Below, one piece after another: positions 45,381 to 57,953 of a stretch of DNA of 64,000 bases (positions within the stretch are counted from its first letter, which is position 1; every line of letters begins with the position of its first letter). Where the stretch lies: assembly GCF_000001735.4 (NCBI RefSeq), contig NC_003074.8, positions 7,812,101-7,876,100 of the forward strand, read 5' to 3'. A program made the translations under genes and the position numbers. The notes beneath the pieces were generated by a model that was given only the letters and a program-made list of their open reading frames with translations, searched no databases and had not been told where the DNA came from. This DNA is from Arabidopsis thaliana (taxonomy: Eukaryota; Streptophyta; Magnoliopsida; Brassicales; Brassicaceae).

Positions 45381-45853
45381 TCATCCTGAAAATCCTGACG
45401 CGCAGCACATGACACATTCGCCGCAACCCTGGATACAACTGCCAATAGTGTAGGCAGACAGATCATTAAAAGAGAGTTGCACGTCGGATGAACATCTTGC
45501 TAATAATTAGAGCCAAACTATCTATAAAGAAAGTAAGTTAAATTAGATATGTACTGTAATATTAACATTACGACTTCGCAGCAGCCCTTGGAATTTGTCT
45601 TCTCTGCTGCTGCCGGAGGATCACCCACCGCCTTATCTCTGGTTGGATAACCGATCGGCGGACTTGTGTCCGGTCCTGATGCATTCTGTGAACGTTTTTG
45701 CACTGTGGCCAAAAAGATTAGTTAATTATCTAGCGGTGTGTATAGAATAATTGTTCATGATTATATGTGGCCAAAAAGAATATACGTCGGACATTGATCA
45801 TGATTTTAGATAATAAATGAAGAATTACCAGAAGTGTGCTCGAGCTGATTCAT
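45381..45853 (-). CDS. CYSTM-family protein (gene B', unit 2)
   Basis: Exons on the minus strand 45853-45829, 45702-45555, 45438-45381; 76 aa. It is the offset copy (10038 bases) of gene B, and all three exons read the same sequence. Its promoter and leader (45854-46130) are also copied. The sequence gives no reason to think either copy is inactive, so the protein dose may be doubled. Confidence 0.85.
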
Positions 45854-46810
45854 TCTGATTTGAGGAGCTGAGGAATGATGGAAGGGAGAAATATGAAGTG
45901 GAGCGAGTGTTGTGGACTTAATTTAAGGAAGACGTACCACCATTTTTTAATTTTTCTTACAAACATATACAGAACAGACTCATCTTAGCCAAGTCGTATA
46001 CCACCACTTTTTTTTTAATGTAACTAAGTCACAAGTGATTGTCGAGTAACAAAGAATTGCGGTGAAAAAGTAAATGCTATTTTGTGAAATGCAAAAGGGA
46101 AGAGGAAAGCGACGAAAACGGCCTTTTTCAACCTCTATTATTTGTTAAAAGCCTTTTCAACAAAAACTCTGATGTCCTGCCTTTCTTAATCAGAATCAAA
46201 ACAAAATTCAAATTGCAAATCTAACCTTTATGAAAATTAGCTGATTTCAACATATCTCTAGCTCGAACCATGAGTTAATTATGGAGTTAAACACAAGTTT
46301 TGATGATGAAGAATCATAAATATTCCATAAGTTTTTTTAAAAGCGTATTGAAACCTCTGGATCCAAAGTAGTAGGACTCATCAAAGTAGGAGTAAAAGAA
46401 AAAGAGATTTTAGCCAATGTATCATTTTTGGGTCCAATGGAATTTTTATTCTCATATTAAAAAAAATATTACAATTCCAAACAGAAAAATGTTAACTTTT
46501 GGTGCGAATTTTTTCAGATATAAAAAAAACTTTGATTTCATCGGTTAATTCAAAAATATTTTACTTATTCAATAAAGTACTATTCATTTTCAAGCTCAAT
46601 TAACTGAGACATAGTAATAAAATAAAATATATTTGAATAAAATAAAATTGCAAAAAGTCTTTTACTATGAATCTATGATCATATTTATAGTAGAATATGC
46701 AATAGGAAATACTTTGTTTTATCTAATTAATTCGAAACAGAACTATAGTTATGATATATTATTTCGATCTCACTAGCCTTTTTGATTTTTTTTTATCACC
46801 ATATGCTGTC

Positions 46811-47029
46811 ATGGTCTAATAAAGAATCATTCTGATTAGTTGTTAATTTTGTGAAAAGTTCTTGTGCAAAGGATAATATATTAAATGATATGTTCTTAAT
46901 TTATATCGAGTAGACATTGTTTTTTCTTTTAATTGAAAGTATTCTAAATTCATAACTTGTAAGGAGGGACTTATAGTCACCAAAAACAGAGACTAAGGCA
47001 ATTATTGGATTCAAAGTTGATGTTAAAAC
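46811..47029 (+). pseudogene. rbcL (pseudo): rbcL-derived plastid fragment R1'
   Basis: Copy of R1 in unit 2, with the same altered start (TATAGTCACC) and the same end in the early rbcL codons. A few private base changes, such as AATATATTAAATG for AATTTATTAAATG, show that the copies are real and not identical. Confidence 0.8.
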
Positions 47030-47626
47030 CCTTTTTGGTATTGTCAAGTTTTTAAAATCTTGATAAATAATATATCAAAACGAAACCTTGGAGACGAGGA
47101 GTTTAATTTTCTTTTTAGAATTTTAAAAAACAAATATACGTGATCGTGAAAACGTTTACAATATATGTATAACGGCTATATTGCATATTATATTTAATAG
47201 GATTATTATGTAATTTTTAAGAGAGAGGTCAAAATTGCAAAAAATGACGATTTTGAAGTTTTTTTTCACAAAACCCAAACTTCAAAACAAAATGGGATTT
47301 AGAATTTAATTTTGTTGGTATCACCCTGGCAAATGTGGAGTTATTTTTTTCTTATTCAATGATGGAATAGTCATTTCGAACTCAACTAGCTGAAAAATAA
47401 TTTTAAACTGAAATGTATATGTATAAAAAACAATTTACAAAAACTTTTGCTTTAGTTCTCATCGAGAATAGGCAATAGGTTTCTTAAACATATTTAGTGT
47501 CAAGAGTGATTTTATTAAGATTTTAATATGAAATATTTGGATATATAAAAAGTCAAAGATAACGTAACGTGAATAGGAAGTATTAGATTGCGCTATACAT
47601 ATGAAAAATATATACTAAATGATGTA

Positions 47627-48256
47627 TTTGGCGAATCAAGCATCATGGTCTAATACAGAATCATTCCGATTGAATCATTCTGATTGAATCATTTTGAATA
47701 GTTGTTAATTTTGTGAAAATTCATGTGAAAAGGTTAACTAAATGATATATTCTTAATTTATGTCGAGTAGACCTTGTTGTTTCGTTTTACTGCAAGAATT
47801 TTAAATATATGGCTTGTTGGGAGGGACTTATCTCACCAAAACAAAGACTAAAGCAAATGTTGGATACAAAGCTAGTGTCGATGAAGAAACGATATATGCG
47901 GTAGCTGCTGAATCTTCTACTGGAACATGGGAAACTAAAGCGATGGGGCATACCAGCCTGGATCGTTTCAAAGATGATGCTACCACATCAAACCCGTTTT
48001 GGGAGAAAAAACCTCAATTTATTGCAAATATAATAACTTACCCCTTAGATCTTTTTGATGAATGTTTGGTTACTACCATGTATACCTCGACTGTGGGTAA
48101 TGTATTTGGGTTCAAAACCATGTTTGTTTTACGTCTAGAGGATATGTGAATCCCTTCTGCTTATACTAAAATGTTCCAAGGACCATCTCATGGTATCCAA
48201 GTTGAAAGAGACAAATTGAACAAGTACTATCTAGAGGATATGTGAATCCCTTCTGC
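47627..48256 (+). pseudogene. rbcL (pseudo): rbcL-derived plastid fragment R2'
   Basis: Copy of R2 at an offset of 10038. It has the same deletion after the first codons, the same ATC at the start, the same TGA at the CTGCGA site and the same 26-base internal repeat, so all this decay predates the tandem duplication. The open frame of 111 codons (47814-48149) is the undisturbed rbcL frame and lacks an ATG at its 5' end. Confidence 0.9.
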
Positions 48257-48416
48257 AGTTCATAAACGGCGGTTCAATCGTGTTTTACGATTTGAGATTA
48301 AGGTTCTCATAGGACCGGTTCGATTTTGTTTAAATTGGTTTTGTTTAGTTAGATGCTAAGTAAAAAATTGTATGAATCTAAATTCGGAAATATCCCAATA
48401 GACCTTATTTATAAAA

Positions 48417-48828
48417 TACTACTATTTGTACACCACATTTTTACCATATCGCATACACCGTCGGGTTAAGATCAAATAAAAGAAAAGTATTATATATTTG
48501 TAAAATATAGCAAAATTAGACTTTTTAGATTCAGAAAAAAAATTAAAAGATTAATATATATTTTATGATAATTATTTAATGAAGAATTTATAACAAAACA
48601 AACTAAATATATATAAATAAAGAGAAAAAGAAAAAAAAATTATTTTTGTCTTTATTTGACTATATGACAAAACAGCAGAAGGTTATAAAGGTCATTCACT
48701 AAAATCTCTATTAGATAGAAAGTTGTATTAGAGAGGAAAGAGAAAAGTGTCTATTCTCCCTATTTCTAAAAAAACTACCTATTTTGCAAATTATTTGTGA
48801 AAAAAGTGTCTAGTTTCCAACTTATCTC
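48417..48828. mobile_element. Truncated Mutator-like element (right part only)
   Basis: It matches 39323-39737 of the complete element. The left terminal repeat and most of the GTACAC array are missing; the junction reads TTATAAAATACTACTATTTG, fusing unit-1 positions about 38377 and 39323. Because the full element in unit 1 has both inverted repeats, this is a deletion of 945 bases in unit 2 and not an insertion in unit 1. Confidence 0.8.
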
Positions 48829-49025
48829 AAAAAAAAAATACACCAAACAAATGCGGATAATGGATCCCTTTTAAATAATGAAGCAAATAAACTTAAAAAT
48901 GGAACGTGAGAATCCATACAAGCGACTAATATATATATATATATATATCTTGAGTCAAGATAACATATTGATGGATCTTCTATTACGTGTTGTTTTTCTG
49001 GTTTGGGCAAAGGACTTCAGTCTCA

Positions 49026-49503
49026 TCATCCTCCTCCGCAGAAGCAGAGCGCGATATGGCCACAACACAAAAGACCACTGCCAATAGTGTAGACAGACAA
49101 CAAATCATTAAAAAGAAAGTTGAACGCCGGTTGCGAATAATTAGAGCCAAACTATAAACATATAATAATAATAAAAAAGTAAACTAAATGAAATATATAT
49201 GTACTGTAATACGACGTCGCAGCAATTGGGCTTTTTCTCCACTGCTTTTGCCGGAGGATCACCCACCCCCTTATCTCTGGTCGGATAACCCATCGTCGGC
49301 GGAGGACTTACGTACGTCCCTGATTGTTTTTCCACTGTGCCCAAAAAGATTATTTAATTGTCTAATTGCTTTGTGTAGAATAATAACTGTTCATGGTTAT
49401 GCATGCATGGCCAAAAAGATTAGACGTCGGACATTAATTGATCATGATTTTAGAAAATAGTTGAAGAATTACCTGGAATGTATTTGTTGTCGTGTTCATT
49501 CAT
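49026..49503 (-). CDS. CYSTM-family protein (gene C', unit 2)
   Basis: Exons on the minus strand 49503-49473, 49334-49205, 49077-49026; 70 aa. It is the copy of gene C at an offset of 9093, with the coding sequence identical by eye. The 5' leader and promoter are the same. Its 3' flank now borders the truncated Mutator-like element. Confidence 0.83.
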
Positions 49504-49742
49504 TCTGGTTTGAGGAGCTGAGGAATGAGGAAGGGAGAATTATGAAGAGGAGAGAGTGTTGTGGTGTTTTAATTTAACATAGACGAATATATAGGAAGCT
49601 TCTAAATAAAAGAATGAAAAGTCAATATTGAATAGACATACCTATTTTGCAACACTTGTGTTATATATAAATGCTAGTGTTCAAGAAAGTCAATTTCATA
49701 TAATTTTTATACAGTGTTTTTTTTTGAAAGACACGTATATAA

Positions 49743-50460
49743 ATAATCATTATGATTATTTGTTAATTATGCGAAAGGTTCTTACGAAACAAGTTAATAT
49801 GTTAAATGATCTATTCCTAATTTATGCCGAGTAGACCTTGTTGCTTTTTAATTTATTGCAAGAATTCTAAATTCATGACTTGTAGGGATAGACTTAGCCA
49901 CCACAAACAGAGACTAAAGCAATTTTTGGATTTCAAATTGGTGTTAAAGAGTATAAATTGACTTATTAAAATCAAGGATACTAATTTCTTGGAAGCATTC
50001 CAACTCTGGATCTTCTATTGGTACATGGAAAACTGTGTGGACCGATAGTCTTACCAGTTTTGATCGTTACAAAGGATGATGCTACCACATCGCGTTTGTT
50101 GCAAGAGAAAGAAACTTAATTATTGCGTATGCAACTTACCCATTATACCTTTTTGAAGAATGTTCAGTTACTAACATATTTACCTCCATTGTGCATGTAT
50201 TTTGGGTACAAAGCCATGGATGTTGTACGTCTAGAGGAATTGCAAATCCATCGTTCTTATACTAAACACTTTTGAAACATCACCTCATGGATCCAAATTA
50301 AAAGAGATAGATTGAACAAGTATGGACGTCCCTTAGTAGGTTATCCGAGAAAAACTATGGTAAAGCAAATTATGAATGTATATATGTGATTTTACCAAAG
50401 ATGGTGAGAATGTGAACTTCCAACCATTTATGTGTTAGAGAGACCGTTTCTTATTTTAGG
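49743..50460 (+). pseudogene. rbcL (pseudo): rbcL-derived plastid fragment R3'
   Basis: Copy of R3, offset about 9092, with the same lost start codon, deletions and end point (GAGACCGTTTCTTATTTT). The shared damage shows that it came with the tandem duplication. Confidence 0.86.
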
Positions 50461-50793
50461 CTAGGACTGTCCCATTGGTATTATAAATAGAAGTAGAGAA
50501 ATGTCAGCAAAGGACATGTGATAACTGAGAGTGAGAGTCAGAGAATATTCTCGATTCCAGCTCAAAGTCTTAAGCTCGACATTCCAACTTGTTTAGTTAA
50601 ACTTTCAGTAATTTGTAAGTTCGGCGGTTAACAGTTTCATGTAAACGGCCGTAACGTTCAGTTGTTGAAATAAAATCTTCTATTTTGTTGCTATTGTCTT
50701 CTCATCTTGTTAGGTTGGGCTTCAATACCAACAGATTCGTTGTATTTTGTATTTTCTTTCGGCACCAACAGATTCGTTGTATTTTATATTTTC
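50461..50793 (+). mobile_element. LTR-like fragment, unit 2 copy
   Basis: Same TATAAATAG, AATAAA-type signal and doubled ACCAACAGATTCGTTG sequence as at 41369-41700. Assignment as a solo LTR is tentative. Confidence 0.33.
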
Positions 50794-51687
50794 TTGTCTA
50801 CTTCTTTTGGAAATTTGATGTCAGAAAAATACCATGTCGACGTTGTTTTCGATTTATTTGATTATAATAATATAACTTCGTAGTTAGAGAAAAACCACAC
50901 ACAAAATTTTTGTAGGATTTAAAACACTACACAATTTTATTTGTGTGTTTTTAACCTCCCAAATAGGGATTTTGACATTTAACTTGAATCATAAGTATGT
51001 TCTAAATTCCGCCCCAAAAAAAGAGAGTATGTTCTAATTAATCATGATGTATATATAAATACGTATATATATCAAACGGGAAATGTAACTTTATTACTTG
51101 TTACTTTTAACCTCCCAAATAAGGAGCTTAACTGGCACTTTCTTTGAAGTTTAACTGAATGTTTCTCTAACTTTCACAAACATAAAAACGTGAAGCAATT
51201 TAATTCCATCTCGTTTGAGATATATACATGCATGATTTAGAACATACTTAAGTTTTCTGCAGTATAACACGTAGTATACTAGTATATGTTGTTGTGATGT
51301 TTTCTAGAGAAATCGATTTTGTTATGTTCGCTTTTCTATTACTGTATCTTCTTTTTGATTGGTCATAAAAAACAAAACAAAAACATCATCCCACCTAATT
51401 AATTCCCTTTGGGTAACCCGTAATCCATTCACAACTCTTCAATGATAATCAATGCGTGAGGAACTGAAACACATCCTTTCGTTACTGACTGATGGTTCAA
51501 TCATCGATGGATCTATTCGACAACCCAATTCAACGGAATATATATATATATATATATAATCACTTACATAAAACATAGTAACAACCATCCACAGAGTATA
51601 TTCCAAACAGAGAGTAGGTAACATAACTAGCATCAAATACTCTTTTATTACATCAATAATTTGCATGAAATCGTTAATTCCGAAGTC

Positions 51688-52575
51688 TCAGAAGCATGCA
51701 TCCAGGACACAACAGCAGCATATGGCAGCACAACTGCCAATAGACAAAACCAAATTTATTAAGTGTTACGTACCATTCTTGTCTAAGGACTAGGGAAGAT
51801 ATTGGTTTATATTTGAAATAGTAACATTTTCTGAAAACTTTAAATAAAGAAAAAGTATTTTAGCAACGTACGTAATATCCCATGGTTTAATTTCTTTTTA
51901 GTTGTTCAGTTGGTAAAACAAACTTTTAGCTGACAACTCTGAAGTTGAATTTTTATATTATCTTTTGTCATTGAAGGGGAAATAAAATGTAAGTCAAGGG
52001 TGAATTTAAAACAAACAACAAAATTGCAAGAAATTAAACACTAGTTATCAACTAAAATGTTGGGAAAAAAAACAAATCTTGACTAGAAAATGTTGACCCA
52101 AATTTTGCCAAAACATTTGCAGTTCAAAACCAATAGTTTGACTACTCGAATTAGAGATACTCCATAATAATTCAGGAAAACAGAGAAACACACAAGAAAT
52201 TGAAACCCTATACTGATAGATCATTAAAAATAAAATAAGAGCGTCGTATGAATGTCTTGCAAAACGGATAATTAGAACCATCATGATCTATAATCACATG
52301 AAGAGAGTGAATGAAAGAAAAACATACCATCCTTTCCAAAAACCATCGCCCTTGGACTTTGTCTCCACTGCGGCGGCTGGAGGATCACCAACCATCGCAT
52401 CTCTGGTCGGATAACCAATCGGTGGTGGACTTGTGTACGGCCCCGAAGAAGTCTGTGAAGGTTTTTCCACTGAGGCAAGAAAAGATTATTAACTTATCTA
52501 ATTGGATATCGATCTTGATTTAAACAGATAATTGAAGAATTTACCGGACAAGTGATTCTGCTCGGATGGATTCAT
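51688..52575 (-). CDS. CYSTM-family protein (gene D, probably At3g22240)
   Basis: Three exons on the minus strand: 52575-52545, 52469-52328, 51733-51688, giving 72 aa. Exon 1 MNPSEQNHLS; exon 2 VEKPSQTSSGPYTSPP then GYPTRDAMVGDPPAAAVETK and KGDGFWKG; exon 3 CCAAICCCCVLDACF, the strongest CYSTM tail in the cluster. The second intron is 594 bases and contains AT-rich sequence shared with the chimera's intron. This is the parent of the chimera's 3' half and closes the cluster. The upstream flank (52576-52700) has the common purine-rich leader and differs from that of PCC1. Confidence 0.88.
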
Positions 52576-55500
52576 TCTGATTTAGTGACAAAGTGATGAT
52601 GAGATGAGGATTATGAAGAGAAGAGAGTGTTTGTGTTTTAATTTAAAGAAGAGGAATATATGAAAGTTTTTATAGAGATAGTTAAATATAGGTTTGGTGA
52701 TGGCCACTGGTGGGTATATAAATAGAGATTATGAAGATGCGGACGAGAAAAGCAGGTTTGAACTTCTTAAGATTATTGGAGTGGTTGAATTCAATTAAGT
52801 ACGCTAGTCGCTAGATATGAAAGTTTTTGGTATTTAGAATCTTATAGTAATATTTTAGCAATAATGATCTATATTATTAATTTATTGTTCAAAGTTCTTA
52901 AGTATTATACATATACGGTTAGTAGTTTTGTTAGTGAACTGATCAAATTTATTTGATCCTGAATACTGAGTTTGATATACGGGTAAAGCTACTAAGAATT
53001 AACACCTGATTATTTGAAATGTTTGCATCAAAATGTTATTCTTTAAATAAAAGACAAAATTTAGCATTATTTGTATGACGTATTTGACAACTAAAATACA
53101 AACGATGTGTTTGAACAAGAAACATCTAACTCATTTACTAAATAGTTACCAAATACATCAGTTTTTGGTCCATAAAATTACGCGTCAACTGTATTTATAG
53201 CTTTTAACTATATTCACCAGAATATTATAATCTTTTATACTACTAGAACTTTTGGATTTCTTGACGTCAAAATATTGAGTATCATATAATGGTTGAGATC
53301 TCATTTTTTTTGTTTTTTTTTTTGGTATCAATGGTTGAGATATCATTGTAGGTACATAAGATAATTTTGCCTTAGTCTTGTAATTAATTGCTTAAAACTT
53401 TAGGTTGAGATGTCGTATATATGCTTGAAAGATAAGGACGCAAACCATATCTTTAAATAGTTTTTTTTGTTGGTTAAGTGGAAATCTTAGAATCGAACTC
53501 CCCTGCATCGAACTTCCCTGGTAGAATCGTAACCTGAGATAGCACAACAAACTTTGCCCCAATGGTATTCAGCAGTTTATTTTTAGTTTTAAAAAATAGT
53601 TATTACGTATTTATTTAATTTATCTACTTTCATATATTACTTGAATTTAAACCCAAAAAAAAATTATTTGAGGAAGCTTATATATATAGGATTGGATAAC
53701 TGAAGCTCTATATTCGCGTTTTCGTGACATTAATTTGTGGTGTCGTGATACTTGATTTATTTACGACGTGAACTGTTTTTAAAATTTCTTTGTGTTCTTT
53801 AAAGTAGTTGGAATCTAATCCAAATTTCATTACTAAAGAAAAAGAAAAAAAGTTTTTAGAGTTTTTGATATAAGAAACTTGTAGAGATAACAGACAAACA
53901 GACACGTGAAGAATTTATGGTTTGAAAGTTGAAACAATTATTCGATGACTTTCTTGCTTTTCACTAGCTATTTAAACCAATTGTATCCAAAATATCTTCC
54001 TTTTCTACATATGTTTCCTCATTTGATTTGCCTTCGAGTTGGATTTTCAAACAAAGTATTCCATTTCTTAAAAGTAAATACCTTTACTTTTTTCAAATGG
54101 AAACATCAATTAAAGAAAAACATCAATCCTCTATTCCTTTTTACAACAAATATATATGTATGTAGATATATATTAGTTATATATTATTTCGGATAATTTA
54201 TCAAAACAAAAATATTAGTCTATATGTATATGTTGCAAAAAAACTATTATATATCACAATATTTCACTGGTGTTGTGGTGCATAATGAGAAGACGGTCAA
54301 ATATCTTGTGACAGCGATTTGAGATGGCAAGTTTATAATTTCATAAACTAAAAATACGCACATTGATCAGAAAACAGAAAAATGGGAAAATAGTTTGCGA
54401 ATGTTAACTATGTTATTAACAAAAAAAAAGAAAAAAAAAAAGATAAGAGTACAAGGGTCTGAATGGACGAAATTTAGAGCTTTTTGATAAAGGAAATATA
54501 TAGTTTATATCAAGATATAATCGGAATTTCCTTCCAAATATAGTACATATATACGGACTAAAACCAAATAAATATAGATGCCGGTAGCTATAGTGTATTA
54601 GTGTTCCTATATCCGAATAGCATTCAGAACGTATTGGTTTGGCATGGCTTACCAAACACTTTTTTGATTCGCTCACATGAAAAAATTATTCACAGACAAG
54701 GCACTATACGATAATTTCAAAAGTTTAAGAGTTGAAAACCTTTTGAGTTATGCGGCCAAACAGTTTTTCACATATAGTAATATGGTTTTTCTATTTATAA
54801 TTTACGAAGCACATTAATATAAATCGAGATGGACCGGTCTTTAAAACCTATCAAACCACGTGGGATCTTTGAAGATTTCAGGAATAGTGGTAAGCCTTGT
54901 CTATTATGGATCTCCTTCGTCAACGGCTTTCGATCTCCTAATCCAGCTAATCAACTATTACACTTTGTACTTAAATTATTAGGTCTAGACCTAACATAAG
55001 CCTTTTTGAAAATTCATGGTATATTTATTCAGAAATCCAAGTTGGAATCTTTTATGGATCGCTGGTATCAACATGCCCTCTACTTCTCGAGGATTGTTGA
55101 CTACGATCGAGTCATTGACTTCATGCGACTATTGACATAACTTAAATGTTTTATATTCGATTTAGAGCATGATTTACATTTGATACAACTATACAAGCAT
55201 TTTCTAAAGCAGCCACCGTATCATGTTCCAGCAAATTACCAGTTCACATTATCTATGTGTGTGTGTGTATGCGTATATAAATAGTAGATATGTGGTCCAT
55301 ACTCGAAACTATTCGATAGGGTTTTATTTAATTAAAATGAAGAATGGCCACTGCAGAAGTAACGGCCCAACAATTGTAATAGAAAAATGAGGAAGTAGCA
55401 TCTTCCTTAATTACAATATTATGTTTGAGTCACCTTTTCTAAATATTTACATATATTTTATGATAAACTATGAAAACAAACATTCATTGGTGATCTGTGG

Positions 55501-55705
55501 ATAGTGGACGTGTATACATATATCCATGCATGTACGGATTGCTAGAGTCGATCAATATAGCACATGCATGGTATGTAGAAAACAATTAAATAAGAATCTG
55601 TAGTCTTTCATCTTCCTTGTTATATAATCACTCGATTTCACATAATTAACATAAGCAACTATCAATTACGAAAACTCAAAAATATAGGAAGAGAAAAAAA
55701 AAGAT
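52576..55705. other. Gene-poor stretch between the CYSTM cluster and UGT82A1
   Basis: About 3.1 kb of AT-rich DNA. At 53465-53575 the minus strand holds GTTCGATTCTAAG and GTTCGATGCAGG, resembling a tRNA-type B box, beside a run of A residues, so it is possibly an old SINE remnant. A poly-T stretch is at 53305-53323 and A-runs at 54421-54440. Frames at 53945-54196 and 54416-54676 are AT-driven and not called. The UGT82A1 leader is purine-rich just before 55706. Confidence 0.45.
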
Positions 55706-57953
55706 ATGAAAGTAACACAAAAGCCAAAGATAATATTCATCCCTTATCCGGCGCAAGGCCACGTCACTCCGATGCTTCACCTTGCATCGGCTTTCCTCAG
55801 CCGTGGATTCTCCCCTGTCGTTATGACTCCCGAGTCTATCCACCGTAGGATCTCGGCTACTAACGAGGATCTTGGGATCACGTTCTTGGCCTTATCTGAC
55901 GGTCAAGATCGTCCGGACGCACCTCCCTCGGACTTCTTCTCGATAGAGAACTCAATGGAGAACATCATGCCACCACAGCTCGAACGGCTCCTACTAGAAG
56001 AAGACTTGGATGTGGCTTGTGTTGTGGTTGATTTGCTGGCTTCGTGGGCTATAGGAGTGGCTGATCGGTGTGGAGTTCCGGTCGCCGGATTCTGGCCGGT
56101 GATGTTCGCTGCTTACCGTTTGATCCAAGCAATACCGGAGCTAGTCCGAACAGGCTTAGTTTCCCAAAAAGGTAGTTCGCATTATTTTGATACACCGGTT
56201 AATTCACATACTACGTAGTTGTTTTAATATGTTATTGTGATTATAACTTAGCGGAAGCTTTAAAGTAAATTATAATAGACGTAAAAATGGAGAGTTATGA
56301 AATTGCATGTGCGTATATATATAGTCATGGTAATCAGTAGATCCATTATATTATAAAAAAAATGAATATATATCATGGTAATTGGTTGTCCCCTCATGTT
56401 GCGGTTCAATATATATAGGTCTTTTAATTAGTCGGTCGACATAGGTTTTTAAACAGAACATTTGTAGTTGATAATTGCCGGATTATATGATTACCTAAAA
56501 AATATGCAATCATTGGATACGGTGATAAAGAATGAAAATGCAAGTCTTACGAAGTTTTAAGTCATGACTCAAATTAGAAAGGAGTTTTATTATTGGATCA
56601 CTCAATGATATCCACATATATATCATAGTTTTGGTCATATATACAACATGAAAACTGTTAAGTCAAACTTTTAGTTGGAAGTGGGAACCATGAATCTAAC
56701 CATATGAACAAGAAAAACCCACACTAATCTGATATTAATTTGATGAAGCAATTTTCCAAATCTAATTAAGTTTGAAAACATATTTTTTGCATGTCTTTCG
56801 TTATTTTATCCTCCCTTTGTTGTAATATTTTTTTTTTTGGTCATATTTTTATGGTTACTACATTATTTCATATTAATTACAGTTAGTTGTAACATTGATG
56901 TGCAGGTTGTCCTCGTCAACTAGAAAAAACAATAGTCCAGCCAGAGCAACCGCTCCTATCCGCAGAAGATCTACCGTGGCTGATCGGAACTCCCAAAGCT
57001 CAGAAAAAACGATTCAAGTTCTGGCAAAGAACTCTAGAACGAACAAAAAGTCTCCGTTGGATCTTGACAAGCTCCTTTAAAGATGAATATGAAGATGTCG
57101 ACAACCACAAAGCATCCTACAAAAAATCTAACGATTTAAACAAAGAAAACAATGGTCAAAACCCTCAAATCCTTCATTTAGGTCCATTGCATAACCAAGA
57201 AGCAACAAATAATATAACTATAACCAAGACTAGTTTTTGGGAAGAAGACATGTCTTGTCTAGGTTGGCTTCAAGAACAAAACCCGAACTCAGTCATTTAT
57301 ATCTCATTTGGAAGTTGGGTTTCTCCTATAGGAGAATCAAATATTCAAACGTTGGCATTGGCGTTGGAAGCGTCAGGGAGACCTTTCCTTTGGGCGTTAA
57401 ACCGAGTGTGGCAAGAGGGACTACCACCAGGTTTTGTGCATAGAGTCACAATTACCAAAAACCAAGGAAGGATCGTCTCATGGGCTCCGCAACTTGAAGT
57501 TCTTAGAAACGATTCTGTGGGATGTTACGTGACTCATTGTGGCTGGAACTCGACTATGGAGGTACATGTAACATATTGATATACACTAGTAAAATCTAGC
57601 ATGTATTATATGATTATGGTATCTACTATATAAATTAACTTTATACAATATGTGTATTAAATTTTGATTTATTGCTTGTACAATAATAGGCAGTGGCAAG
57701 TTCCCGGAGGCTACTATGTTATCCGGTGGCCGGAGACCAGTTTGTTAACTGTAAATACATCGTGGACGTTTGGAAGATTGGAGTGAGATTGAGCGGGTTT
57801 GGAGAGAAGGAGGTTGAAGATGGACTAAGGAAAGTAATGGAGGATCAAGATATGGGTGAGAGATTGAGGAAGTTAAGAGACAGAGCAATGGGGAATGAAG
57901 CTCGTTTGAGTTCGGAAATGAATTTTACATTTTTAAAAAACGAGCTTAATTAG
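55706..57953 (+). CDS. UGT82A1: UDP-glycosyltransferase UGT82A1
   Basis: Three exons: 55706-56171, 56906-57561, 57690-57953, giving 461 aa, the expected length of a plant family 1 glycosyltransferase. The catalytic His is H19 in PAQGHVTPM. The 44-residue PSPG box for the UDP-sugar runs 348-391, from WAPQLEVL through HCGWNSTMEA to AGDQ; the final Gln favours UDP-glucose. The second intron splits the box after E374. Within the box the usual Gly-Val-Pro is replaced by Ser-Arg-Arg (ASSRRLLCYP), unusual for an active-site loop. The acceptor substrate is unknown; small lipophilic molecules are typical. It is the only UGT here, unlike the usual UGT clusters. Position matches At3g22250. Confidence 0.94.

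Larger units (their letters stand above)
43238..52333. repeat. Tandem duplication, unit 2
   Basis: Second copy of 34187-43237. It starts inside exon 2 of the chimeric gene and ends inside exon 2 of gene D. Differences from unit 1: three in place of two 15-base TGACG units (43861-43905), a Harbinger-like insertion (about 43952-44930), loss of the left 945 bases of the Mutator-like element (junction near 48417), and scattered small changes, most of them in 46140-47560. Confidence 0.93.
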
